Positions 10,969 through 23,200 of a DNA stretch of 64,000 nucleotides are shown in pieces. The translations under genes were made by a program, and so were the position numbers. The notes under the pieces were generated by a model. The model saw only the letters and a program-made list of their open reading frames with translations. It was not told the DNA's origin and did not search any database. Origin of the DNA: Yamagishiella unicocca (lineage: Eukaryota; Chlorophyta; Chlorophyceae; Chlamydomonadales; Volvocaceae). The stretch covers positions 248,001 through 312,000 of the forward strand of contig BDSL01000040.1 of assembly GCA_003116995.1 (NCBI GenBank), written 5' to 3'. Position 1 is the first letter of the stretch. Each line of letters begins with the position of its first letter.

Positions 10969-12757
10969 GCGGGCGGATGAATGGACGGGGGTTCGACTGG
11001 CATACATGACAGCAAGGTTGAGCAGCAGCAAAGGTTGGGCTAGGTTGCAGGTTGAATGAGCAGCAGATCGGCTCGGGCGCCGCCAGTGTCGGAGAAACCT
11101 CGATGCGACAGCGAGGCTGCAACATGCCGTACGTGGTGCCTCTGGTCCTGGTGTACCGAAACCTTGTCCTGGTGTACCTCTGTCGCCGCTGGTGATGGAC
11201 ACGTGGCGCTGGTTCCAGGCTGTGGAGATTGACGCGGGCGCCTGGGCAGCTGGATGGATTCTCGCGATTATTTGTTAGGCAGGTGCAGCTGCGCAAAGTT
11301 GCTGTGTGTGGTTTGTACCGGGCTAGGCGCACGGTTGACCGTTGTTGCGCGCCGGACGGTGCTGTTGACGCACAAAAGAGGTGGCATGTAGGGGTCGTAG
11401 CTTCTGTGAAGCCTGCAACCCGTGTGGCTGTAACTCGAATTGGCGTGCTTTCCTTGTGCAAGAAGACGTCAACCTACCTGTCGTACGCTGTAGCCGTGTG
11501 CCTCAATTGTCCCATGCGACTCCTGCAGGTGTATCTGTCAGTACCTGCCTGCAGCAAAAACAACTTGGAACAGCGCAGCTCTGAAAGGGCCGGTTAAGAC
11601 GGAGCACACTCAGACACGTACAAGTATTTGCTTTTGATTTCGCGTTTGACAGGCTCATCTATACCCGCTAGTCGTATACCAGGTCTCGCAGCCAGGAAAC
11701 TCAGATTTTTTTGGCGGGGTGGGGTGCTACGACGCGTGCTGCGGCGGCGCCACCCCAATCCCAAAGTAATGCAACTGGCGGCCGCAGGATCCAGGTTTCT
11801 CCACAACGGTGCAAAAAAGAAGCAGCAGCGCTGCATCAGCTTCCTCACGCATCTCGTTGCGCACAGATCCGTTATCCTGCAGTGTCATGCCCGTGGCAAT
11901 GTACTGCACCAGATTGGGCTGGCTCGGCGCGACTGGGCGGCACGCAGCGCAGGCCATGAGCCCCGTAAGGCGGCCTCCATTTGGCGTCAAGGTTTCCGTG
12001 TGCAGCCGGCAGCTTGCCCTTCGTAAACACACCTCGTAAACACACAAACGCGTCCCACAATCTGAAACGACCAAAACAGTCTACGATGCACGGTTTGCAC
12101 AAAACATCGGACGCGTTAGGCAAACCTTTGCCGCGCGCCGGTTGGCGGTGACGCGGCGTCACCAGTCGCGGCACGCAGGAGCTCTTGCCGTAAGGCCGTA
12201 TCACCTACCGGTCGGAAGTAGGCTGGTCCGATCTAGGATACAGAAGCGTTGCATACGGTATGACGCAGGAGAGCATACCTCCGCTTGTACGGCGTTCGCA
12301 ACATGCGTAGATTCTATCTACAAGCTGCTTCAGGCTGTTTTGTCAACTCCCCGGAATATTTAGTTAAGTACTAGCTTGCACGATCGCCCTGGCTGAGCTC
12401 CATTGGGACACCATAACTTCGTAAGCAGGGGAGTTCACCTTCCCAAGGCGCTACTGTGTCTTCTGTGACCGACATAGGTAATGCTCTCAGGAAGAGCTAT
12501 TCCCGGGAAAGAGCCATGCGGCTGTTACGCGAGCCCTATTGAGGGCTGACAGAGTTTGCCTAGGCAACCCGTACGAGCCTTTGGAGAAGTTCACGTAGAC
12601 CCGGGACGGTAGTGGAGTGGAGTGGCAGGACAGTGATCAATGAAAGGGAGGCATAGCACTTTGCCCTAGTGGAGATTGCCGAGGAGTTATCATGGACAGC
12701 TTCACCAGGAAAACTGTCAAGACTCTTCTATTGATATTAGCATGGTAAGGTTGCTCG
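10969..12757. other. Intergenic / PI31 3' UTR
   Basis: Region between the PI31 stop and the SLC35C2-like gene. No conserved protein block was found on either strand. The first 450 bp or so are likely PI31 3' UTR; an upstream non-coding exon of the transporter may lie near the right end but cannot be seen. Confidence 0.5.
11429..11433 (+). terminator. Candidate TGTAA polyadenylation signal for PI31
   Basis: TGTAA is the usual polyadenylation signal of volvocine algae. This copy lies 460 nt after the PI31 stop, within the normal 3' UTR range. A five-base motif is weak evidence alone. Confidence 0.3.
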
Positions 12758-15700
12758 ATGCTCTCGGTTGCGGCGCACTCGGTACTGGAACGCAAATGCA
12801 CGTTGGTGGGTCGTAGGTACATACTCAGCACAGGCCTGTCTCTCTATAATAAACAGCTTGTTGGCAAGGAGCATGGCCTCCTCGGGAAGGGTGCCTTCCC
12901 AGGTAGGTTGGCGAAGTTTGGCTGTCGCACCGACACTGCGTGTCAGCTGACGCCGTGGATGTCGCTCTTGCCGCAGCGCCGCTGCTCATGTCCAGTGTAC
13001 AATTCGCCTGCCAGACACTCCTGGCAAAGCTTGTCTTCTTCGTGGGCCTCGCGCAACGGTCGAACAATCGGCGAATGCCATGGTCCGACTACCTTCGCCT
13101 CGGTGGGTAAAAAGACCAGTGGACACGAAACCTCAGTGCGTGCCTGCATTTGTCCCCACTCCAGCTCCTGCATAGGCCCTCCCATCAAGGGTAAACACGT
13201 GCATCAACCCCCTCCGCGTTTGTGTCCAGCCCGCCAAACCCCGCACCATATCCTCCTCACCCCCCCCGTCCTTCCGGCCCCCGCCCGGTTTCCCTCATTC
13301 TGTATTGCGCAGTTGTCCCTAACGGCGTCACAACCGGCCTCGACATTGGCTTCAGCAACAAGAGCCTGGTGTTCATCAACCTCTCGTTCTACACGATGTG
13401 CAAATCCACGGTCCCCGTGTTCCTACTCTTCTTCGCATTCGTGTGGGGCATCGAAAGGTGCGCGAATGATGTACGACCGCGCACCCCAGTGTACGACGGA
13501 GCCAATTCGACCCTTTCCCCCGCCTTTTCCATTTATCGCCTAGTCGCCTTTTTAGCGCCATACTTGGCTACAGTCAACGTTGCCTATTCCTACACCTCAG
13601 CCGCACCTCCGCTCCCGCTCTTCGGCGCGCCCCTGGACCATCACCTTCACCGCCCTCGGTTTGTCGGCCGTGGATTCGCGGATTTTCTTATCAAACCCCT
13701 ACCGATATTTAAAACAATTCACGCTGCGCAACAGCACCGGTCACCTTTTCCTGACAACCTGAGGCGTAGCAACGTGTGCCCGCAGCCCCCAAAACCCTAA
13801 ACCCCCTCACCAGCCGAATCCCGCCACCGACATTGCCGCCGCGACCGCTTGTCCATCACGATCATCCCGCCCGGCCCTCCCCCGCCCCGCCGCCCCCAAT
13901 CCGCTCCATGTGAACCCACCACCCGCGCAACCAACTCCCTCACCCCGCCAGCCCAAAACATATCCCCCCCCTCTGCCCCGTGTCCCGTCACGCTCGCAAT
14001 CACCACCCTCCGACCCGACCCACATGGCCACAAGGCCATACCGCAGCTCCCCAACCCAGTTCTCCAGCATGCATTTCAAAACGTCTGTTCTAAACGGTTT
14101 TGTTTCGGGCATGCAGGGGTCTTCCTCGAACCCTACCACACCACCACCCATTCCTACACTTGTCCCTACCCCACATTGGTCCCCCACGGCCCACAGTGCC
14201 TCTTCATGGCACCTCGCCCGCCCCCCCTACCTTCCCCAGCGCCCAGCCACAATCCCTAGCTTGCCCCGCTCCGCGCCATTTCGCTCCCTGCATCAGCGCC
14301 CGCCACTCGCCCGCGCGCTGATGGCGCCCAAACCCAACCGCACCCCGCCTCCTCATCCTCCTCAGGCCCAACTGGGAGCTGATGGGCGTGGTTTTGGTAA
14401 TCGTGGCGGGTTTGGCGCTGCTGGTGCGTGGGGAAACCCAGTTCGACATGCTGGGCTTCGGCCTGGTGATGACCGCCAGCTGCCTGTCGGGCCTGCGGTT
14501 CACGCTGACGCAGGTGCTGCTGCACGGCCACCAGTCATCAGGTACATCGGGGGGATGGGGGGAGTTGGGGGGGGGGATGGATAAGGGGAGATGGCTGGGG
14601 GGGGGCGGACGGGTGGGGGGAGATGGCGAGGGGAAAGGCGGGTATGGATGGGGATGGGGATGAGCACAGCTTTGGGTGGTGGCTGGCGGGGCGGGGAACG
14701 GAAGATGGTTGCGTTGGTTGGGCTGTCAGATCGCAAGTGGGGGGCCGGAAGCAAGCATGCAACTAGCAGGGCAGCGCAAATCTGAAGACGGTGGGGGCCG
14801 CTGTCTCTGGGAGGTGGGATCCTGCCGGCAATCACATCGGGCCCATGAGGCGATGCGGGGGCGGGGGCTGATGGGCGCGAGGGTGGTGGTGGTGTAAAGC
14901 TGTGAGGATGGCTGGGCAGTGGGAGCGGGCTCGCGGGTGTGTGAGTGGGCGTGTGTGCGAGAGCGAACGTAGACGGAAGCGGAGACGGCCAGCCAGGAGG
15001 GCGGAATGCCCCCGGGCGCAGAGGGGTGTTTAGGGTTTTGGAAAGCGAGCTGCGCAAGGCGACGGATAACACATTACACGGATTACACCAACCGGTTGGC
15101 CCCATGTGACGATGCAGCGGGGGATGGCAGGCCGGTGACCGGGCCACAGTAAGCGGAGTGATACAGATGTACCCGCGTGTGTTTGGGGGGGGGTTCGAAC
15201 CACAACGAGCCGCGTTGCAAACCCCCGCTCGACGACGCCGAGCCCCCCCCCCCCCGCTCGACGACGCCGAGCACCCCTTCCCCCCGCTTGACAGCGCCGA
15301 GCACACCCCCCCGGGTTTTATTTTGTACCCCCCGACGTGGCTTCGCGGATATACGGCAACATACCCCTCGGGTGGCCGACTACTCACCGTTATCGCGCCC
15401 CCCCGCCTTCCCTCCAAGTTCTCCAGCATGCATCTCGCATCGTCTATTTAAACCTATTTCTCGCATCCACGGGTCTTCCTCGCAACCCTCCCTCCCCTTG
15501 CCCTTGCCCTTGCCCCCTGGCCCCCTCCCCCCTCGCCTCCTGCCTCCCCCCTCCCAGCTGCCCTGGGCGGGCCCCTAGAGGTCCTGGAGCTCTTGACGCC
15601 CGTCATGTCAGTGACCGTGTTGCTCTTCAGCGTCGCGTGGGAGGAGCTGTGGGACGTGCTGCCGCACTCGCCCTACTTCGACGGGGTGGAGCAGGTGCTG

Positions 15701-18522
15701 CTGACGCTGCTGGTGGTGGCGGCGGGCGCCCTCATCGCGTTCCTAATGGTGTGGACCGAGTACCAGGTGGGGCGGGGCGGGAGGGCGGCGGGAGGGTGGC
15801 GGGAGGGCGGCAGCCCGCGTGGAGACATGTGCTGCCCATGCGCACGGGCGGAAGCAACGGGTGGGCTAGTGCTAGTGCTGAGACCCGCTGGGGGCGGAAC
15901 GCGCGTGCAAGAAGGGGTGCTGGAGGAACTGTTCGGGCGGGGGAGGGGGGCCTGAAGAGAGGAAGGGCGGGGAGGGAGGCGAGGCAAGGGGCTGCTGTCG
16001 GAATTGGGGCCGCAACCTGGCAATTTGAAGCTCACGGAGGTTGGTTGGTTGGTCGGGTGACGGTTAGGGCGAATGGGCGTGCGCCGGGGGCCTGCCGCGG
16101 TAGGTTGGGGGCGGGACGAGGTCCGGGGGGGTTCCACGTCACATGTACAATCCCTAGTCCCCCAAGATACCTGCGCCCCGGCCGGGAAGGTGGGGGCCAA
16201 GGACCCACCCCCTATCCTATCCATGTCACGTCAACGGTTTTTATGGCCCCCCCACCGGGGGTGGCATATAAACCGTCGACGCGAAAAGGACAGGACAGGA
16301 GGCCCGTGGGGTGCAGGCGCGAAGGCGGAGGCTTGGGCGCGGGTGGGGGGGGGGCTTGGGTGTGTGCAAGTGACGTGGTGCCCTGCTGGCGACCCGCGTC
16401 CGGCACCCAACTACCCAACTACCCAGCTACCCAACTACCCAGCGACGCCATCATGACGCATAAATGGTGTCCTGGTGGGGTGGTGTCCTGGTGGGGTGGT
16501 GTCCTGGTGGGGTGGTGTCCTGGTGGACTGGTGTCCTAGTGGACTGGTGTCTTGATGGACTGGTGTCCTAGTGGACTGGTGTCTTGATGGACTGGTGTCC
16601 TAGTGGACTGGTGTCTTGATGGACTGGTGTCTTGATGGACTGGTGTCTTGATGGACTGGTGTCCTGGTGGGGTGGTGTCTTGATGGACTGGTGCCCTGCC
16701 GGTGTGTGGTGACGCAGGTGATCAAGGAGACATCTGCGCTCACGTTCATGATCGCTGGCACCGTGAAGGAGGTGGTCACAGGTGAGGCTGGGTCGCCGGC
16801 GTGGTGGCGGGGGGTCAGCGGGGGAGGGTTCCCTACTCGACTTCCTAGCACATGGGCTTTCCTCACCCCCCCGGGCCCCGAAACCGGCCCGCTCCCTTAT
16901 GCCCCCGCCCCACGCTCCCCTTCCAATCCGGCCCCCGGCCCCCCCACTCCCCCTCCCCCTTGCCGCACCAGCTACACTTCCCATGTCGAGTAACCGTTTG
17001 TTTTCTGTACCCCCCTTGCCGCCCCCCCTCCAACCCCTTCTCCACCCACCCCCCTTGCCGCTCCCCCTCTAACCCCGTCCCACCCACCCCCCTTGCCGCT
17101 CCCCCTCTTAACCCCGTCCCCACCCACCCCTCTTGCCGCTCCCCCTCTTAACCCCGTCCCCACCCACCCCTCTTGCCGCAGTGCTTGCCGCAATGGTGGT
17201 CATGGGCGACAGCTTGACCCTCGTCAACGGGATGGGACTGGCCATCGTGATCCTGGGGGTGCTGCTCTTCAACCTGTACAAGTACAGGTACGAAGTGTGC
17301 CCCTCTTGCGGGGTTGTGGGTGGGGATGTGGATGTGAGTGGGGGTGCGAGCGGGGGTGTGAGTGGGGGTGTGAGTGGGGGTGTGAGTGGGGGTGCGAGCG
17401 GGGGTGTGAGTGGGGGTGTGAGTGGGGGTGTGAGTGGGGGTGTGAGTGGGGGTGTGAGTGGGGGTGTGAGTGGGGGTGTGAGTGGGGCTGTGAGTGGGGG
17501 TGTGAGCGGGTGGGGGTGCCCATACGACTTGGGGTGATAGCGTGTCGTATGACGAGGCTGGTCTGATGCAGGAGAAGGTGCGGGAAGGTGTTGGGGACGC
17601 CTAGGAACATGCCGGGAAGGTGGGGGAAGGTGCGGAAGGGGGTGTCGCGCTGTTGGGCGCTGTCGTCCTGTTGGCCGCGGAACCAGGGGTTTGGAGGCCA
17701 GACAGCGAGCCGGCCGCAGCAGGGGGGGGAGGGCCGGCAGCAGCAGGGGCGGGGAGGGGCGGCGCCGCCCCTGCTTCGCCCGCCTGCTAGGACGACGCCG
17801 ACCCCCCTGCCGCACCGCCCCGCCACCCCGCCCTGCACTGCCCTGCTCGGCGCAGGAAGCTCAAATCAACGCCGTCCCAATCGCGCAGGAAGAACAAGCA
17901 AGGCGACTCCTACACCGCGCTGGAGTCCGGGAAGGGCGACGAATCGCCGTCGGATGGCGACAGCAAGCACCGCCGCCACTACGGCGCGCGAGGCGTCAAC
18001 GGCAGCTCGGGCGGCACCGCCGGCGGCAGCGGCTCGTCGCCGGGGACGGCGGCAGCAGGCGCAGCGCCTTCAACCTCCCCGCTGTCAGTCGTGGCGCATA
18101 ACGGTGCCGGCAACGGCGCCCAGCACAGCAGCCACCACGCCGCGTCGGGTTTGCTGGGTCGCGCGCTGGCGGGGGTGCTGGCGCGCAGCGGCGGCGCCGG
18201 CGGCGCCGGGGGGGGGATAGAGATGTCGCCGCTGCTCCAGCAGACTGGCAGCGCCGGCATCCACGAGGTGGCGGCGGTGCGGCTGCCGCCGGTGAACTCG
18301 GCGGCGGCGAGTACGGCGGCGGACCGGGGTGATGACGTGGAGGGTCTGGTGGTGGGGCTGGGTAGCGCGGGTGATGACCCGGCGGCGGCGATGGCGCTGT
18401 CGGGGGCGGGCATCTCGGGACCGGCCCGTGGGTTGCGGCCGGTGCGTGGGCTGACTTCCGACGAGGAGCAGCCGCTGCTGCTGGTGCCGCTGCCTTCGGG
18501 GGTGACTCCGCAGCTGCGGTGA
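12758..18522 (+). CDS. SLC35C2-like TPT/EamA family nucleotide-sugar or sugar-phosphate transporter
   Basis: Multi-span carrier of the triose-phosphate-transporter family, nearest to animal SLC35C2 and plant At1g06470-type proteins; substrate not predictable. Exons: 12758-12902, 12977-13102, 13313-13457, 14366-14541, 15558-15766, 16718-16781, 17182-17287, 17856-18522; phases match and give 545 residues. Family blocks in order: [49 protein letters not shown] then [70 protein letters not shown] and [19 protein letters not shown] ending NLYKYR. From about residue 324 a 222-residue Ser/Gly/Ala-rich soluble tail follows, much longer than in animal homologues. The ATG at 12758 opens an uninterrupted frame into the first helix; an upstream exon or a start elsewhere is possible. 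Acceptor 17181 sits at the end of a tandem array. Confidence 0.88.
13659..13696 (+). repeat. Dispersed short repeat, family 1 copy
   Basis: Core gtttgtcggccgtggattcg followed by cggattttcttatcaaa. The same core recurs at 23520-23559 (+), 21971-22010 (-) and 51031-51056 (+), with partial copies near 34561-34583 and 40325-40340. Lies in an intron of the transporter gene. Confidence 0.8.
14061..14134 (+). repeat. Dispersed short repeat, family 2 copy
   Basis: Carries ccagcatgcatttcaaaacg, tctaaacggttttg and ggtcttcctcgaaccc in the family order. In transporter intron 3. Confidence 0.7.
15421..15489 (+). repeat. Dispersed short repeat, family 2 copy
   Basis: Carries ctccagcatgcatctcg and catccacgggtcttcctcgc, 69 bp before the acceptor of transporter exon 5. 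Confidence 0.7.
16455..16690. repeat. 15/30-bp minisatellite in transporter intron 5
   Basis: Alternating copies of units built on ctggtgtcctggtgg and ctggtgtcttgatgga run up to 30 bp before the acceptor of exon 6 (16717/16718). Confidence 0.95.
17009..17181 (+). repeat. Tandem array of acceptor-like units before transporter exon 7
   Basis: Four to five copies of a roughly 40-bp C-rich unit each contain cttgccgc. Only the last continues to cttgccgcag, the acceptor used at 17181/17182; in the others the ag is replaced (cttgccgct). The array looks like an amplified 3' splice region. Confidence 0.85.
17325..17510. repeat. 12-bp minisatellite in transporter intron 7
   Basis: About fifteen copies of gtgagtgggggt, each resembling a strong 5' splice donor (gtgagt), start about 35 bp after the exon 7 donor. 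Confidence 0.95.
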
Positions 18523-20244
18523 GGCTGGTTGCTTAGGTGGGGGGATTGCCGAGGTGGTTGCCGAGGTGGTTGCCGAGGTGGTTGCCGCAGGCGCGGCGGC
18601 AATTCTTTTCAAATATGGAAAGGGGCGACGTGGGGGGGCGGTGAAAACCCGTGGGGGACGGGGCCCGACGGGGAGGGGGATCCCTCGCCCGCCCGAGTGT
18701 GGAGAGTGCGGCGAAGAGCAGGTAGCCGGGCGTGCAGCTGTCTGCGGGCGGCTGGATCCCATGGGGGCGTCGCGGCGCGCACCCCCTCACCGGGGGGAAA
18801 TCCACCCAGAGGCTGTTGTTGCGCGGCCGGTGCTTTAGGGTTTAGGTGCCGAAGCGAAACCTCGCGCGTCCAGGTGGCAGTGATGACGGTGGTGGTGGTG
18901 GTGGTGGTGGTATTGGTGTGGTGGTAAGGGTAATGGTGGTGGCGTTGATAGTGGTGCTGGTGATGGCAACGATTGAGGCGCCAAGGATCGTCGTGTGCAT
19001 TGCAGCGCGAAGCTTACTTGTTGAAGCCCGAGACGGCTAGGCGAGCGGGCGCTGGGGGGGGTGCGATGACGGTAAGAGAGGAAAACCGTGAACCCGCCCT
19101 CGGGGTGGTGGTAGCTGGGGGTCCCAACCAAGCACCACGCACCGTCCACCACCACAACCCCCTGCGTGTGCCCCAGCGTGAAGCGTGACTAAGGACTGTA
19201 GTGGTGACTGACTGCAGTGGTGTGGGGCCGGGGGGGGGGAGATTTTCAGGTGGGCCCGGGGGAGGGGTAACGGGCGCGTCGTGTCAATACACACACGCTG
19301 GTCCGTGGTGTGCGCGCCGCCGCACGGCGCCCGTGGTTGCTCTTGTCACGGCCGGTGAGCAAGTAGGGCCCCCTTGACCAGAGCCAAGGCGGGGATAGCT
19401 TGGCCGGTGCGTGTGGTGCGGGGGTGGGCCCATTATGTAGATGTGTTTGGAGCTTTGTACGCATGTATGTATGCGTGTGTGTATGTGCGTAACGACGGTA
19501 CCGAACGTGGTGCCCCTATTTATGGGCCGGGGCGGCATGCAGCGATGCGGCGGGCGCTGGCGTGGCGAATAGTTGATGGCTTGGTGGCGGGGCGTCCCTG
19601 GGACGGAGGCGGGAAGAGATAGGTTTGGAGCCTGGCGGAACCTGCGCCATTGCGGCATCGCGGCTTGCTTGCTGTCCGTGCCGTACATGTCCCGCGGAGG
19701 AGAAGCTGTGTGAGCCCTGCATCCAGACCCTCACCCGCCCCCCCCCCCCCAGCACTACCACCACCACCACCGCACGAGATATGGTTGGAACTGGCCAGAC
19801 ATGGGCGCCCTGCGTTGCGTCGCAAACACAGCCACGGTGCGGCGGACATATGGGTCCGCCGCGCTCAGTGTGGCGCCAACGGAGTGCCGGGGTAGCGCGA
19901 TTCAAATGGCGGTAACTGGAAACTGGGGCAACCCCCAGCTGGCGGCTGATTGACGAGCGAGGGTGATCCTGTAGTCCGATCACCAGACGTACTGCAGGGG
20001 GAACCCCTCCCCTTGCATACTCGACCGAAACCCAACCAAGCCCACCCTCCCTCTCGTATCCTTTGGTGAGACCAGTAGCTTTGTGACATTGTAAGTTGTG
20101 CCGTGATGGAAAGGTGCCCACAGAAGCCGGTGTCGTCCTCGCCACCATCCAGGATTCCAGATCGAACCTGGCAACAAACTACAGCACCGCACCGCACCCC
20201 CAGCCGTTCGCTGCTTCGCTCCCCCCCTCCCTCACCGTTCCCCA
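18523..20244. other. Convergent intergenic region
   Basis: Between the stops of the transporter (+) and the OPR/RAP gene (-). It should hold both 3' UTRs. Simple repeats are present (GGT/GTG run at 18886-18960, TGTATGTG-type run near 19440-19490). No further coding block was recognised. Confidence 0.5.
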
Positions 20245-23200
20245 CTACCCCTCATCGCTGCCGCTCCCGCCGCCACACGCTCGGGCCAGCAGCGGCGCCA
20301 GGCAGGTCGCCCACTTGTCCTCGCCAGCAGCATTCCACTCCGCACAGCAGACCCTCGCCATCGCCACCCCGCGCACGCCGCCGCGGCTGCTGAGGCCGCC
20401 GCCGTCCCGGCCCCCGCCGCCTGCCCCTGACCACTCGCCGCCATCAACCCCCTGCCCCGCCCCATCGCCGCAACCCGCCGCACGCGACCTCCCAACCCCC
20501 GCCTGGGCCCCCGGCAGCTGCTCAAGCAGGCTCCTGACGACCCACGGGTCGGCCGCCACGACCCGTCCTTCCCCAGCCCATCCCGGCCCCTCTCCGCAGC
20601 TGCTGCCGCCGGGCACAGCCGCCAGCCCCAACGCCGCGGCCATGAAGCGATCTCGCAGCAGCGTATCACCCAACAGCCTCAGCCCCAGCGCCCGTCCCCC
20701 GGCATCAGCTCCGCCGCCGCCACCACCACCGCCGCCGCCACCACCACCCCCCACATCCACCGCATAGTGCGAGGGCCCGTCGACTTGAAGCAGCACCAAC
20801 CACCCGTCGTACAGTACGAGCAGGTCGGCCCTGAACATCCGGTCGGGGCTCAGCGCCTCCTCCGCCAGTACAACCACGGGGCTGGCTGCGCCCGCCACTG
20901 CGCCCCCCACTGCGCCCGCCTCCTCCCGGAGTACCCTCCCCACGGCTTCCTGCAGCTCGGAGGTGGCGGTGCGAGTGGAGGTGATGTGCCACGCGTCCCT
21001 GCAGGCGCGGAAGAGGCGCGGGGAGGAGCCCAGCGGCCCGAACCGCACCTCCTCTTCGTCCACCTCCTCCTCCACCGCCACCGCCGCCGCCTCCACCCCC
21101 TCTGCCCTATCCACCAGCTCTTCCTCCTCCTTCGTCTCTGGCAATTCCGGGCTGGTGCTGGCGGATACGCCACCTCCGCCTCCGCCGTCGACGGCTGCGA
21201 CTGCGGCGGCCTGCTGCGCCTGGCGCATGGCCGCCGCCGCCGCCGCCCGCGTCGCCGCCGCGTCTTCGCCACCGCCACCGCCACCCCCACCGCCACCGCC
21301 ACCTCCGCCCCACAGACAGGCCGCATAGTTTGCGGCGTACAGCTGAACCATGCCGTACAGATGGTACGGCAGCCCTTGGACGATTTCCGGCGCGTCCGCG
21401 CCGCCCACGGCGTCGCGGGTAGTGGCGGCTGCGGCGGCGGCGGCGGCAGGATGGCTGGTCCCGGAGCCGCTGCAGCGGCAGCGGCTGGTCGTCACCGACG
21501 GCCTCCTGCCGGCCTCCTCCTCCTGCCCCTCCTCCTCTTCCTCCCCACCGGCGGCGGCGACGGCGGCGTGCAGCAGGTGGCGCAGCGTGGGGCTGGAGGG
21601 TTGAAGGATGGCCACAGCCCAAGCCACCATAGCCACGTCCCTGGCGGCGAGGCCGGCGGCGGCGTCGGCGGCGGAGACGGCCCTGGCGGCCTCAGGCCGG
21701 GCGCCGCCTCCGTCTTCACTGTCGCTTCTCCCGGATGCGGCCGTGGCGGCGTCGGCGTCGGCGTCGGCGGCGGGTGAGGACGGCGCCCTGTACGGCTCCT
21801 GGTCGCTGGCGGGAAGTACGGCGCCGCAGACCAGGCGTCGGTCTACCTCCGCCAGCAGCACCTGTGGCGGGTGTGTGTGTTTTGCGGCGTTGGTGAAGTC
21901 ACAAGCGGCAGGAGCAGAAGGGCACCACTGGGAAATGGAAATCCTGCGGGTACGTGCTTGGCTCTGGGCTTTTTTTAAGGGAATCCGCGAATCCACGGCC
22001 GACAAACCGTGGGGGCTGTGCATGGCATAGGGCGCTGTGTGGTGTCCCAGAGTGGCGCCAGTCGCCGCCAGGTGTACACCGGCACATGGAGGGATGTGTA
22101 CATGGACGTGTAAATGAGTTAAAGATTTAACAGACAAACGGAAAACGGAAATACCCAGGCCCCCAACCGCGTGGTGCATGGGAGGGACACGGCGGGTGGG
22201 TGGAGGGGGGATTGGTGCAGGTGCCCACTCCAGGGGCGGCCAGGCAGCCCCCTGCCTGCCTCACCTCCAGCACTCCAGGGTGCGTTCGAGCCAGGTCGGG
22301 GAGCAGTCTGGCGGCGGCGTAAAACACGTTGGCCAGCTCCTGCCCGTTCATCGACGCCGCCAGCGCCGCCGCCTGGCCCACCAGCGCCGTCAGCAGCGGT
22401 CCGTGGTGGGCGCCGAGTGAGGCGTACGACCAGGCCAGGTTGGCGACGGCCTGACGGCGACGGCGCGGTACGACATCGTACGACAAGGCGTACGACGCGG
22501 TGTACGACGCGGGCGAAGGGAAGCAGCGCGACGGGGCAGGGTGGGGCGGGGAGTAAAACGGTGAAGACCGACAGAGGGGAGGAGCGGTGGTACTCATTGG
22601 GGAGGGTGGGGGAACAGGTGCGCGCACGCGGTGGATGTTGCATGCTGGATAGCTGGGTCCGACTGCTGCCGCCTGGAAGGATGGCGGGGTTAAGGTTTTA
22701 GGGTCTAGAGGGGTGGTGGCCAGAGCATCAGGGCACCACAGCACCCCTCACGCAGCGTGGCCTTCCCTCCCAGCATCAAGAAATCCGACTCATCTACCCC
22801 ACCACCCACCAAGCCACCACCACCACCACAGCATTCACTCCCCCCTTATTATTACCGGTTCTTTCATTGTAACCCCCCTTAATCATCTCAAAAATTATCT
22901 CGAAACCCGTCTCTGCGCCCTCGCAACAACCCCACCTGTGTCCGGCGCCCCTCGTGGCTGGCGAGCTGCTCAGCCAGCCGCGATCGTGCACATGCCTCCG
23001 CGGCCTCCTCCCCCGCCTCCCGCTGCCTGCCCGCCCCCGCCCCCGCCAGCGCCCCTGCCACCGCCCCCATCACGCGGGGCTCCAGCTGCTGCGCCGCCGC
23101 GAAGGCCCACACGCAGTTGGATAGCGCCTGCAGCCCCATGGTCGCCGCCCTGAACCGTCCGGACAGGCGAGGAGGTTTGAGGCAGGTGAGGGGGTTTGAG

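Noticed and set aside
13785..13802. Telomere-like ccctaaaccc (volvocine telomere repeat is TTTTAGGG); similar single units at 15028, 18836, 22695, 46917 and 54270
   Set aside because: Only single units, never tandem, so not an interstitial telomere.
15185..15260. ggttcgaacc resembling a tRNA T-arm
   Set aside because: No acceptor, D-arm or anticodon-arm pairing could be found around it.
20767..21777. 336-codon plus-strand frame within the OPR/RAP gene
   Set aside because: Antisense shadow of exon 6; the minus strand encodes the RAP domain.
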